Assembly (NCBI GenBank): GCA_035295125.1
Contig: DATGJP010000079.1
Span: forward strand, 1-64,000
Direction: 5' to 3'
DNA length: 64,000 bases
Source of the DNA: JAICMB01 sp035295125
GTDB lineage: Bacteria > Acidobacteriota > Terriglobia > Bryobacterales > Bryobacteraceae
Every line of letters starts with the position of its first letter. Position 1 is the first letter of the stretch. The position numbers were made by a program, and so were the translations under genes. This document shows, one piece after another, positions 40,982 through 48,926 of this stretch. The notes below the pieces were generated by a model. That model made no database searches, was not told where the DNA came from, and worked only from the letters and a program-made list of their open reading frames with translations.

Positions 40982-42901
40982 CTAGCTGTGGCGATACCGC
41001 GCTATGAACTGGTTGATCGCGTCCTGGTGATACTTGATTTTGCCTTCCTGCTCCAGCTTCGTCTTGATGGAGTCAGAAAAGAGAGCTTCGCGCTCCTGCT
41101 GCTGTTTCGCCTTGAGCTGCTCGATGAGCCTGTCCCGTTCCTTCGCGAGTTGTGTGGGGTCCGGCTCAACCTTGTCAACAATCTTGGCGACCACGACGCT
41201 CGACCCGGTGTTAATGGGTCCGATAATCGTGCCAACTGCTTTATCAAATTCCTTTTCAAAGTAGGCGCCGTTTCCAACACCTTCGATCGCGCCATTCCGG
41301 GTGAATGGCTCGGAGGTTTTGACTTCGCCGCCCAGGCTCTTGGCCACGGCGTTAAAGTCGCCGCCGTTCTTCTTGAGCATGTCGAGCGCCTGCTGGGCTT
41401 TCTCGTTCGCCAGTTGGCTGGATTTCTGCTGTACTAACTGGGTCTTAACCTGGGCCTCGACCTCAGCCATCGCTGGAACGTGAGGCGGATTGACTGCGGT
41501 TACGGTCGCCATCGCCAACTTAGTAGGCGCCACCTGTACCACCGCTGTCACATCGCCCTTCTTGCCCGAATTGATAGCATCCGAGAGATCGCGGTTGACA
41601 CCGATGACCGGCAGCGGTCCGGAAGCCTGCAACGCATTGGCTCTTACGAAATCGAGGCCCAGCTTGGCGGCGATCTGCTCGCCGTTCATCGGAGCTTTCA
41701 CCAGTTCGGAGTGAGCCTGGTCGGCCACACTCTGGAGCTTATCCACCACCATCTGCTTCTTGAGGCTGTCGGCGATCTGAGCTTTTACGTTGTCAAAGGG
41801 CTGCAGCTGCGCCTGCTGCTTCTCCATCACCTGAAGGATGTGGAATCCGTACTCGGTCGTGATGATATCGCTGAGCTGGCCTGGAGGCACGGAGAAACAA
41901 GCGGCTTCGAAATTCTTCACCATCTGTCCGCGCGTTACCCAGCCTAAGTCGCCGCCGTTCTGCGCCGAACCGGGATCCTGCGAGAACTTCTTCGCGAGAG
42001 CGGCAAAATCGCCGCCGGCCTTAAGCTGCTTCAACAGGTCGTCGGCCTGGGCGCGGATTTTCTTGACCTCATCGGGCGATTTGCCGGTGGTCTGAAGGAG
42101 AATATGCCGGACTTTGACCCGCTCCGGCGTGCGGAAATCGTCCTTGTGGGAGTTGTAATAACCCTGCAGCTGTTCTTCCGGAATCTGAACCGTCGCCGCA
42201 ATCTTGTCCTGGTCGGCAATGAGCAGACTGGCATCGCGGGTCTCGGGAACCTTCAACATGTTCTTGTTGCCGTCGTAATAAGCCTGCAGTTCGGCCGGGG
42301 TTGGCGTGATGCCCGCCTTTAATTTGTCCGGAGAAAACGCAATGTAGGTCAGCTTAATCTTTTCGTTCGTCTTGCGGTACATGTCCTCGACCTGCTTGGG
42401 CGGGATCACGATGCCGTTCATGACGACGTTGTAGAGCGCCAGTGTGTAGAGGCGCTCGCGCATGTTGTTTTCGAACTCCTGAACCGTGTAGCCCATCTGC
42501 GCCAGGGTGGCCTGATACTGGTCCGGCGGCAGGCTGCCGATGTTGGGCGTCGAACGGATGGCGCGGGCCACGTCGGCGTCGGTGACCTGGAAGCCGAGAT
42601 GTCTGGCCTGATAGGCAATCGCCCGCTCCGAGATGTTCCGCTGAATGAGCTGGGGCACAAAGACCGCGATCACATCGGGCGGAATCTGCTGGCCGCGAGT
42701 CTGATCCTGCAGGGCTCGTTCGATGTCGGAGGCGGTGACCTTCTCACCCGCCACTTCGGCGAGAACAGTTTGCGGGGTACCGTACGACGGCATGCCGGCG
42801 CCAGGAATCAGGTACACGAGCATCGAAAGAGAAACGATTACGAGGATGCCGCCGAGCATATATCGAACGACTTTATCCCTGCTGCGGAACAGATCAAACA
42901 T
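40982..42901 (-). CDS. Membrane-anchored peptidyl-prolyl isomerase, PpiD/SurA type
   Basis: A 639-residue chaperone. One N-terminal transmembrane anchor (YMLGGILVIVSLSMLVYLI, about 14-32) precedes a SurA_N-like chaperone region (about 45-215). A parvulin PPIase domain spans about 265-360 (VKVRHILLQTTGKSPDEVKK, FAALAKKFSQDPGSAQNGGD, then LSDIITTEYGFHILQV). A second PPIase-like segment follows. It assists folding of exported proteins at the periplasmic face. The ATG follows AGGAG about 9 nt upstream. Confidence 0.88.
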   Translation of the reverse strand: MFDLFRSRDKVVRYMLGGILVIVSLSMLVYLIPGAGMPSYGTPQTVLAEVAGEKVTASDIERALQDQTRGQQIPPDVIAVFVPQLIQRNISERAIAYQARHLGFQVTDADVARAIRSTPNIGSLPPDQYQATLAQMGYTVQEFENNMRERLYTLALYNVVMNGIVIPPKQVEDMYRKTNEKIKLTYIAFSPDKLKAGITPTPAELQAYYDGNKNMLKVPETRDASLLIADQDKIAATVQIPEEQLQGYYNSHKDDFRTPERVKVRHILLQTTGKSPDEVKKIRAQADDLLKQLKAGGDFAALAKKFSQDPGSAQNGGDLGWVTRGQMVKNFEAACFSVPPGQLSDIITTEYGFHILQVMEKQQAQLQPFDNVKAQIADSLKKQMVVDKLQSVADQAHSELVKAPMNGEQIAAKLGLDFVRANALQASGPLPVIGVNRDLSDAINSGKKGDVTAVVQVAPTKLAMATVTAVNPPHVPAMAEVEAQVKTQLVQQKSSQLANEKAQQALDMLKKNGGDFNAVAKSLGGEVKTSEPFTRNGAIEGVGNGAYFEKEFDKAVGTIIGPINTGSSVVVAKIVDKVEPDPTQLAKERDRLIEQLKAKQQQEREALFSDSIKTKLEQEGKIKYHQDAINQFIARYRHS

Positions 42902-43026
42902 GAGAGTGCGCTCCTACTGGGTAGAGAGGGGGAATGTCTTCTGAATCCTCATTATAGCGAAGTCCATCCGCTTCCGCCTTACCGTAAAAGCATGGTAACC
43001 CGCAACAACCTGGGACACAATGCCTT

Positions 43027-43551
43027 ATGGACCTAAGTTACCCGGTAGGGAAGTTCGTGCGGCCGGCCGCGCCCTCCTACTCCGAAACGCAGGCATTGAT
43101 CGATCAGATCGAGACCGCACCTGCAAAGCTCCGGGCAACCGTCGCCGGTCTCTCGGAAGAACAGCTCGACACTCCGTACCGCCCCGGCGGCTGGACCCCC
43201 AGGCAGGTGGTTCATCATGTTTTTGACAGTCACGTGAACAGCTATATCCGTATGAAGCTGGCCCTGACTGAGGACAACCCGGTCATAAAACCATACGATC
43301 AGGACCGCTGGGCCGTTCTAGCTGACAACCAGGAGCCGGTAGAGGTTTCGCTTTTGCTGGTCGAGGGGCTTCATCGCCGCTGGGTGGTTCTCCTTCGTTC
43401 CCTCGGGGAACCAGAACTGGCCCTGACCTTCCGGCATCCGGAGCTCGGTTCGGTTCGGCTGGATCAAAATATCGCTTTGTATGCATGGCACGGCCGCCAC
43501 CATGTCGGGCACATAACCGGCCTAAGGGATCGTATGGGGTGGGGAACGTAA
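43027..43551 (+). CDS. DinB-fold YfiT/BstA-like protein
   Basis: A 174-residue four-helix DinB superfamily protein of the YfiT type, which includes metal-dependent thiol transferases and hydrolases (bacillithiol transferase in Bacillus). It starts with LSYPVGKFVRPAAPSYSE as YfiT does, and the three metal-binding His are visible: VVHHVFDSH (about 62-70) and WHGRHHVGHI (about 155-164). Substrate in this organism is unknown. The gene is divergent from the PpiD-like gene. Confidence 0.88.
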   Translation: MDLSYPVGKFVRPAAPSYSETQALIDQIETAPAKLRATVAGLSEEQLDTPYRPGGWTPRQVVHHVFDSHVNSYIRMKLALTEDNPVIKPYDQDRWAVLADNQEPVEVSLLLVEGLHRRWVVLLRSLGEPELALTFRHPELGSVRLDQNIALYAWHGRHHVGHITGLRDRMGWGT

Positions 43552-43598
43552 TTTCGAACCCAACCTTATCGCTCTCCGGCGACTCGTAGGGCTTCGAT

Positions 43599-44060
43599 TT
43601 ACGCGCCGCCGCTAGCCCGCCGCGACTCATCCCTCGACCCTTCCATGGCGCTGTCTTTTCGCGGCGGACGCGCTACCTGCGACCAGAATCTCGTCGCGGA
43701 GCGCAGCAGTGAAATCAGGCTGTCAAAATCGGGCGGTTTGGTCAGACAGCAGTTTGCCCCCAAGGCGTAAGCCTGCTGGATCATCTGCTCTGAATGTACG
43801 CCGGTCAACACCACAATCAGCAGGTCGGCGGATTCGACCTGCTTCCGCAGCGCACGAATGACTTCGAAGCCATCGATGCCGGGAAGCACGAGGTCGAGGA
43901 AAACCAGGTCATAAGCGTGTTGCCGTGTCTTTTCAATCGCTTCTTCACCCGTTGAAGTGACGGTCAGCTCGCAGGGCCGGTCCAGGATCTCGAATGCTTC
44001 CCTGATCAGGCGTACGTCGCCGGGATTGTCTTCAACGACAAGCATTTCCAGAGGATTCAC
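43599..44060 (-). CDS. Single-domain response regulator (Rcp1-like)
   Basis: A 153-residue stand-alone receiver. The phosphorylation site is complete: acidic pair Glu10/Asp11 (VVEDNPGD), Asp56 in LVFLDLVLPG, Thr86 in VVLTGVHS and Lys108 in CLTKPPDF. The C-terminal 25 residues are charged and probably disordered. VVEDNPGDVRLIREAF is typical of Rcp1/CheY-like regulators paired with phytochrome or hybrid kinases; no kinase gene is adjacent. Start is GTG after TAGGAA. Confidence 0.88.
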   Translation of the reverse strand: MNPLEMLVVEDNPGDVRLIREAFEILDRPCELTVTSTGEEAIEKTRQHAYDLVFLDLVLPGIDGFEVIRALRKQVESADLLIVVLTGVHSEQMIQQAYALGANCCLTKPPDFDSLISLLRSATRFWSQVARPPRKDSAMEGSRDESRRASGGA

Positions 44061-44187
44061 AGAGATTCCTAGCCTCGCCGTTTAAGGTTTCAGACTGTTG
44101 GTTAGGACTCAACTCTAGCATTTCCTAGAGAGAATACAATCGGGTAAATCCCTATTTCCCCTTAGGTTGCTTCTTGAGATGCTGCAT

Positions 44188-44219
44188 ACAATTGCTATCT
44201 GTGTAATTGTGTGTACAAT
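44188..44219 (+). promoter_or_regulatory. Promoter and ACAAT boxes of the first PadR gene
   Basis: TTGCTA (44192-44197), 16 bp, TACAAT (44214-44219) forms a promoter whose start would fall 0-2 nt before the PadR ATG. Overlapping it are inverted repeats ACAATT/AATTGT (44188-44210) and ATTGT/ACAAT (44206-44219), a possible PadR operator. Confidence 0.5.
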
Positions 44220-44227
44220 AGATTGCT

Positions 44228-44581
44228 ATGACATATATCGGCTCCGCAATGTTCGACAGGGAACTCAAGAAGGGCAGCGCCGAGTTGCTGATTCTCTCCC
44301 TCGTCGAAAGCCGTCCCCGGCATGGCTACGAGATCAGTAAGACCATCGAACAGCGTTCAGACGGAGCACTGCGGTTCCACCTGGCGTCGCTTTATCCACT
44401 CCTCTATCGCCTGGAGAAGCGCGGCTGGATTCAAGGCCGTTGGGTGGAGAAAGAAGGCCAGCGGCGCCGAAAGTATTACAGCCTGACGGATGAAGGCCGC
44501 CAGGTGCTGGACTCCCAGCGCCGCGGCTGGGACTCGTTTGTCGAGGCTGTCAAACGCATAACGAGGCCGGAACATGCCTGA
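44228..44581 (+). CDS. PadR family transcriptional regulator
   Basis: A 117-residue PadR repressor: a winged helix (ELLILSLVESRPRHGYEISK, LASLYPLLYRLEKRGWIQG, RKYYSLTDEGRQVL). No Shine-Dalgarno precedes the ATG, and a TACAAT box ends 8 nt upstream, suggesting a leaderless mRNA; ATG 44249 is an alternative start. The gene overlaps the ADOP permease by 8 bp. PadR-permease pairs of this kind are frequent in Acidobacteriota and the regulator probably controls the pair. Confidence 0.88.
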   Translation: MTYIGSAMFDRELKKGSAELLILSLVESRPRHGYEISKTIEQRSDGALRFHLASLYPLLYRLEKRGWIQGRWVEKEGQRRRKYYSLTDEGRQVLDSQRRGWDSFVEAVKRITRPEHA

Positions 44582-47255
44582 TTGGCGCCGCGAGATCGAG
44601 TCGCGACTCGCGGGCCTGCATCTCGCGCCGACGCGGGAGGCGGAGATCGTAGACGAGCTGGCACTTTACCTGGCTGACCGCCACGAGGAATTCATCGCCT
44701 TGGGCATTCCCGAGGCCGAGGCCTACCGCCGCGCCTTAGCGGAATTGGAAGAGAAACCGATGGCTGCGATTCTACAGGAGTCCGAGCGGGCGCCCCGCCT
44801 GGAACCCGTGATTCTCGGCACTAGACGAAGGAGCAATTGGATGGGAGACATGGTTCAGGACATTCGATACGGGATGCGATCGCTGCTCAGCAATGGCCGC
44901 TTCACGATTGTGGCGCTCATTGCGCTGGCACTCGGCATTGGGGCGAACACCGCGGTGTTCAGTGTTTTTAACGGAGTACTGTTAAATCCCCTGCCCTACC
45001 CTCAACCTAATCGACTGGTTTGGCTCTGGCCGGCCGATGCCCGGACGGGCGAGGAATTTCATGGCGCCATCTCCCCTCCCGATTTCGTCGATTACCGCAA
45101 ACAGAACTCGGTGTTCGAGCAGCTGTCCGCATTCACACCGATGGATCTCAATTTGACCGGCGGAGTAGAGCCGGAGCGCATTGCGGCAGTGGGTGTTTCC
45201 GCTGGTTTCTTCGAGACCCTGGGCACTCCGCCGGCGCTCGGCCGGACTTTTCGGCCCGACGACGAACAAGTGTCGCTGCCGCAGACTGCAATCCTGAGTG
45301 ACGGCCTATGGAGACGGCGATTCGGCGCTGATCCGCGAATTGTTGGCCAGAACATCGTTCTCGACGGCAGGAATGTGCAGGTCGTCGGAGTGATGCCGCC
45401 GGAATTCACATTTCCGAAGGAAGTGCAGCTATGGCAGACGCTGCCTTTCGGCCGGGACGAATTGAAGGTTCGGCGGTTTCACTTCCTGCGCGTGATTGGG
45501 CGGCTGAAATCGGGCGTCACTCTGGAACAAGCACAAGCGCAGATGAAATCGATTTGCGCGGTGCTGGCGAAGACTTATCCGGCGTCGAACTCGGAATACA
45601 GCTCGCACGTGGTATCGCTCCAGGAGCAGATCGTCGGAGAGTTGCGGCCCACTCTGACGGTTCTCATGATCGCGGTTGGATTCGTCCTGCTTATCAGTTG
45701 CGCCAATGTCGCGCACCTGTTGCTGGCACGCGCCACGGCGCGGCGGCGCGAAATCGCAATCCGGGCCAGCCTGGGGGCGAGCATGGGCCGTGTCATGCGG
45801 CAGTTGCTCACCGAAAGCGTCCTGCTGGGAGTGTTCGGGGGCGGGTTGGGCATCATCCTCGCTATCTGGGGCCTGAAGGGCTTGCGTGCATTGCATGCAG
45901 TGGGCATTCCGCGCTTGGACGAGGTGCATCTGGACGGCCGCGTTCTGGCGTTCACCGCAGCACTTTCGATTCTTACCGGTGTGCTGTTCGGGATTTTCCC
46001 CGCTCTTCGCACTGCCCGGCCGCAGTTGGTCGAGACCCTGAAGGCAGGTGGGCACGGCGCTACTCTCGGACGGGCGCACCATCGTTTCCACAGCGCGCTC
46101 GTAATGGCGGAAGTGGCCATAGCGCTGGTGCTGCTTGCGGGAGCGGGTCTGATGGTGCGCAGCTTTCAAACGCTTCAGAACGTCGACCCCGGTTTCCAGC
46201 CTAACGAGGTATTGGCGATGCAGATCTCCTTACCGGGTGGTCAGCACTTCCGGTCACAACAAGCGATCAATTTCTACAGGTCACTGTTGGACCGTCTCAA
46301 AAATCTCCCAGGAGTCGGCGATGCCGGGCTCGTCTCGGAACTGCCTTTGAGCGGGCAGAATAATGATACCTGGTTCAAGATTGAGGGCCGTAGGATCGCG
46401 TCTCCTAACGATCGGTCGAATGCAGACCAGCGCCTGGTGAGCCCCTCCTATTTCAAGGCCATGGGCATTCCGCTCGCGCAGGGGCGTTTCTTTACCGAAG
46501 CGGACAACGAAAATGGAGCAAAGGTGGTCATCGTCGACCAGCGTTTTGCCGAAAAATTCTTCCCCCACCAGAACCCGGTGGGTCAGCACCTCACGATCGA
46601 TATCGGGCAGCCGTTCCAGGGCGAGATTGTCGGCGTGGTGGGAGCGGTCCGTCACCGGGCACTCGCGCAGAGTGCTTACCAGACGATGTACATTCCTGTT
46701 GCACAATCAGCGATGGGTCACGCGAATATCGTCATCCGGGGACATGGCGACGTTCTCACACTGGCAAATGCCGTGAAGCAGCAGGTGCAGGCTGTGAACC
46801 ATGACGTCCCGATATTCGGCGTTCAAACGATGGGTGAGCTGGTTTCCGAGTCCGTAGGCAGGCCGCGCTTCCGCACATTGCTTCTCGGGCTGTTTGCCGC
46901 CGTTGCCCTGATGCTCGCGGCAGCAGGGATTTATGGCGTGATGTCATACTCGGTCTCCCTCCGGACGCACGAGCTTGGGATTCGGATGGCGCTCGGAGCG
47001 GAACAGCGAGACATCACCACGATGGTGGTGGGGCGCGGCATGCTACTTGTCTTGGGCGGCATCGCGATCGGCCTCGCCGCTTCGTTCGGCCTGGCACGCT
47101 TCATCAGCAGCATGCTCTTCCGGATTCGTCCGACCGATCCGGTCAGTTTCATTGCAGTCGCGCTGGTGTTGGCGCTGGTCGCGTTTCTGGCCAATTATCT
47201 GCCGGCCCGGCGGGCAACGAAGGTCGATGCAATGGTCGCGCTGCGGTGTGAGTGA
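44574..47255 (+). CDS. ADOP-type ABC transporter permease (MacB/FtsX-like)
   Basis: An 893-residue permease of the acidobacterial duplicated orphan permease family (TIGR03434). A short N-terminal prefix (WRREIESRLAGLHLAPTREA) precedes two repeats, each with a MacB-type periplasmic domain and FtsX membrane helices. The first helix is FTIVALIALALGIGANTAVF (about 107-126). RREIAIRASLGASMGRVMRQ and ELGIRMALGAEQRDITTMVV are the coupling-helix repeats of the two halves. No ATPase gene is adjacent, as usual for this family. Possible roles are export or mechanotransmission; the substrate is unknown. Coupled to the PadR gene. Confidence 0.9.
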   Translation: MPDWRREIESRLAGLHLAPTREAEIVDELALYLADRHEEFIALGIPEAEAYRRALAELEEKPMAAILQESERAPRLEPVILGTRRRSNWMGDMVQDIRYGMRSLLSNGRFTIVALIALALGIGANTAVFSVFNGVLLNPLPYPQPNRLVWLWPADARTGEEFHGAISPPDFVDYRKQNSVFEQLSAFTPMDLNLTGGVEPERIAAVGVSAGFFETLGTPPALGRTFRPDDEQVSLPQTAILSDGLWRRRFGADPRIVGQNIVLDGRNVQVVGVMPPEFTFPKEVQLWQTLPFGRDELKVRRFHFLRVIGRLKSGVTLEQAQAQMKSICAVLAKTYPASNSEYSSHVVSLQEQIVGELRPTLTVLMIAVGFVLLISCANVAHLLLARATARRREIAIRASLGASMGRVMRQLLTESVLLGVFGGGLGIILAIWGLKGLRALHAVGIPRLDEVHLDGRVLAFTAALSILTGVLFGIFPALRTARPQLVETLKAGGHGATLGRAHHRFHSALVMAEVAIALVLLAGAGLMVRSFQTLQNVDPGFQPNEVLAMQISLPGGQHFRSQQAINFYRSLLDRLKNLPGVGDAGLVSELPLSGQNNDTWFKIEGRRIASPNDRSNADQRLVSPSYFKAMGIPLAQGRFFTEADNENGAKVVIVDQRFAEKFFPHQNPVGQHLTIDIGQPFQGEIVGVVGAVRHRALAQSAYQTMYIPVAQSAMGHANIVIRGHGDVLTLANAVKQQVQAVNHDVPIFGVQTMGELVSESVGRPRFRTLLLGLFAAVALMLAAAGIYGVMSYSVSLRTHELGIRMALGAEQRDITTMVVGRGMLLVLGGIAIGLAASFGLARFISSMLFRIRPTDPVSFIAVALVLALVAFLANYLPARRATKVDAMVALRCE

Positions 47256-47292
47256 TTTGAAAGGTAATTCGTAGCCGTGCGCCAGGGACGCT

Positions 47293-48480
47293 TCAAGCTG
47301 GAATCATGGCAGCGATTTCGGAGCCAATGGCCAGCGACGCCGTGGCTGCGGGGCTGGGTGCGTTCAGCACGTGTAGCGCATTAGGGCGAACGATGAGCTG
47401 GAAGTCCTGCACAATCTCGCCCGCCGGCGTGATCACTTGCGAGCGCACCCCGCTGCCACCAGCTTCCAGATCGTCTGGGCGGATTTCGGGCACCAGCCGC
47501 TGCAATGACCGGCAGAAAATCTCCCGGCTGAACGAGCGCCGCAACTCATACCAGGCCATCGAGGGGTACTTGCGGAGAAAGCGCCACAGGCCAGGGTAGG
47601 ATAGCGCATCAAATAGATCGCTAGCGTTAAAGTCCGTCTTGCGATAACCCTCGCGCGCGAACGCGAGCACAGCGTTCGGGCCGGCTTCGATGCCGCCGTG
47701 GATCAGTCGCGTGAAATGCACGCCTAGAAACGGGAATTGCGGGTCGGGCACCGGGTAAATCAAATGCTTCACCAGGTACTGACGGTCGGCGCGGATCTTG
47801 TAGTATTCCCCGCGGAACGGCACGACTCGCATCTCGCGCCGCTCGCCCGCGATTTCCGCCACACGATCGCAGTGCAGGCCCGCGCAGTTGATCAGAAAGC
47901 CGGCCCGGAACTCGCCCGCGGTCGTTTCGGCGATCCAGCCGGAGCCATTGCGTCGTGCACGGGTGAGTCGCGCGTTCGTCACCACTTCAATGCCGCGCTG
48001 TGCGAGTTTTTCTACCATCACCTCGCAAACACGCGGATAATCGACGATGCCTTCCTGCGGAACCCGCAGACCGGCCACGCCGCCAACGTGCGGCTCGATC
48101 TCGCGCATTTCATCGCGCGGAAGCCAACGGAGTCCCTCGAGGCCGTTGGCAGCGCCGCGATCGAGCAGCCCCTTGAGGCGCGGCAGCTCGCTTTCATCGG
48201 CTGCGACTACCAGCTTGCCGCAGACCTCGTGTGGAATTTGGTTGTCCCGGCAGAACTCGACCATCTGCCGGATACCGGCGACGGCGAGACGAGCCTTTGT
48301 CGAACCCGGCTTGTAGTAGAGCCCGCAGTGTAGGACCCCGCTATTGTGGCTGGTCTGGTGCTGTCCGACCGCCGCTTCTTTTTCCAGCACGCGGATGTGA
48401 GCATCGGGAAACCGCTCTTTGAGGCGATAGGCCGTAGCCAGGCCGACAATACCTCCGCCGATAATCGCGAAGTCCTTCAA
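47293..48480 (-). CDS. lhgO: L-2-hydroxyglutarate oxidase/dehydrogenase
   Basis: A 395-residue FAD-dependent oxidoreductase of the DAO family. The N-terminal dinucleotide-binding motif is IIGGGIVGLATAYRL (about 6-20). HQTSHNSGVLHCGLYYKPGS and the C-terminal SPAATASLAIGSEIA match LhgO, which oxidises L-2-hydroxyglutarate to 2-oxoglutarate and passes electrons to quinone. The start is TTG at 48480 with GGGAG immediately ahead; an in-frame stop just upstream excludes a longer form. It is an unrelated gene between the two PadR-permease pairs. Confidence 0.9.
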   Translation of the reverse strand: MKDFAIIGGGIVGLATAYRLKERFPDAHIRVLEKEAAVGQHQTSHNSGVLHCGLYYKPGSTKARLAVAGIRQMVEFCRDNQIPHEVCGKLVVAADESELPRLKGLLDRGAANGLEGLRWLPRDEMREIEPHVGGVAGLRVPQEGIVDYPRVCEVMVEKLAQRGIEVVTNARLTRARRNGSGWIAETTAGEFRAGFLINCAGLHCDRVAEIAGERREMRVVPFRGEYYKIRADRQYLVKHLIYPVPDPQFPFLGVHFTRLIHGGIEAGPNAVLAFAREGYRKTDFNASDLFDALSYPGLWRFLRKYPSMAWYELRRSFSREIFCRSLQRLVPEIRPDDLEAGGSGVRSQVITPAGEIVQDFQLIVRPNALHVLNAPSPAATASLAIGSEIAAMIPA

Positions 48481-48540
48481 CTCCCGAGTGTAACGTTTGG
48501 CTCACCGGAACCAACGCATGCCGTCTGTCATTAACTTCTC

Positions 48541-48570
48541 TTGACAGCGAACGGCGCCGTCAGGCATACT
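48541..48570 (+). promoter_or_regulatory. Promoter of the second PadR gene
   Basis: A perfect -35 TTGACA (48541-48546), 18 bp, then CATACT (48565-48570). Transcription would begin about 7 nt before the PadR ATG at 48585, leaving no room for a Shine-Dalgarno. Confidence 0.55.
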
Positions 48571-48584
48571 TGTATCAAAAATCT

Positions 48585-48926
48585 ATGGGAAGGCCGCAGC
48601 AACCAGGAACAGACGCAGTTAGCACCCTGGATCTCCTCATCCTTTCCCGCCTGGCTCGCGGTCCGATGCACGGTTTTGGCATCGCTGAATACCTCCACGG
48701 AGTTTCGGAGGCTCTGCACGTCGAAGAGGGATCACTCTATCCCGCCCTTCACCGGCTTGAATCACAAGGCCTGATCGAATCGTCCTGGGGCGTTTCCGAA
48801 AAGAACCGGCGGGCACGCTTTTACGACCTTACGCCTCGTGGGCGCAAACAGGTCAGCGTCAAAATCTCCGAATGGCGGCGGCTGGTGGAAGCTGTCAGCC
48901 GTGTCATAGAGCCGTTGGAGTCCTGA
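48585..48926 (+). CDS. PadR family transcriptional regulator
   Basis: A 113-residue PadR regulator (LDLLILSRLARGPMHGFGIA, HVEEGSLYPALHRLESQGLI, RRARFYDLTPRGRKQV). It is divergent from the lhgO gene. The ATG at 48585 begins a few bases after a predicted promoter; a TTG at 48570 is within that promoter. It shares TGATG with the permease gene downstream (1-bp overlap), so both are co-translated. Confidence 0.88.
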   Translation: MGRPQQPGTDAVSTLDLLILSRLARGPMHGFGIAEYLHGVSEALHVEEGSLYPALHRLESQGLIESSWGVSEKNRRARFYDLTPRGRKQVSVKISEWRRLVEAVSRVIEPLES

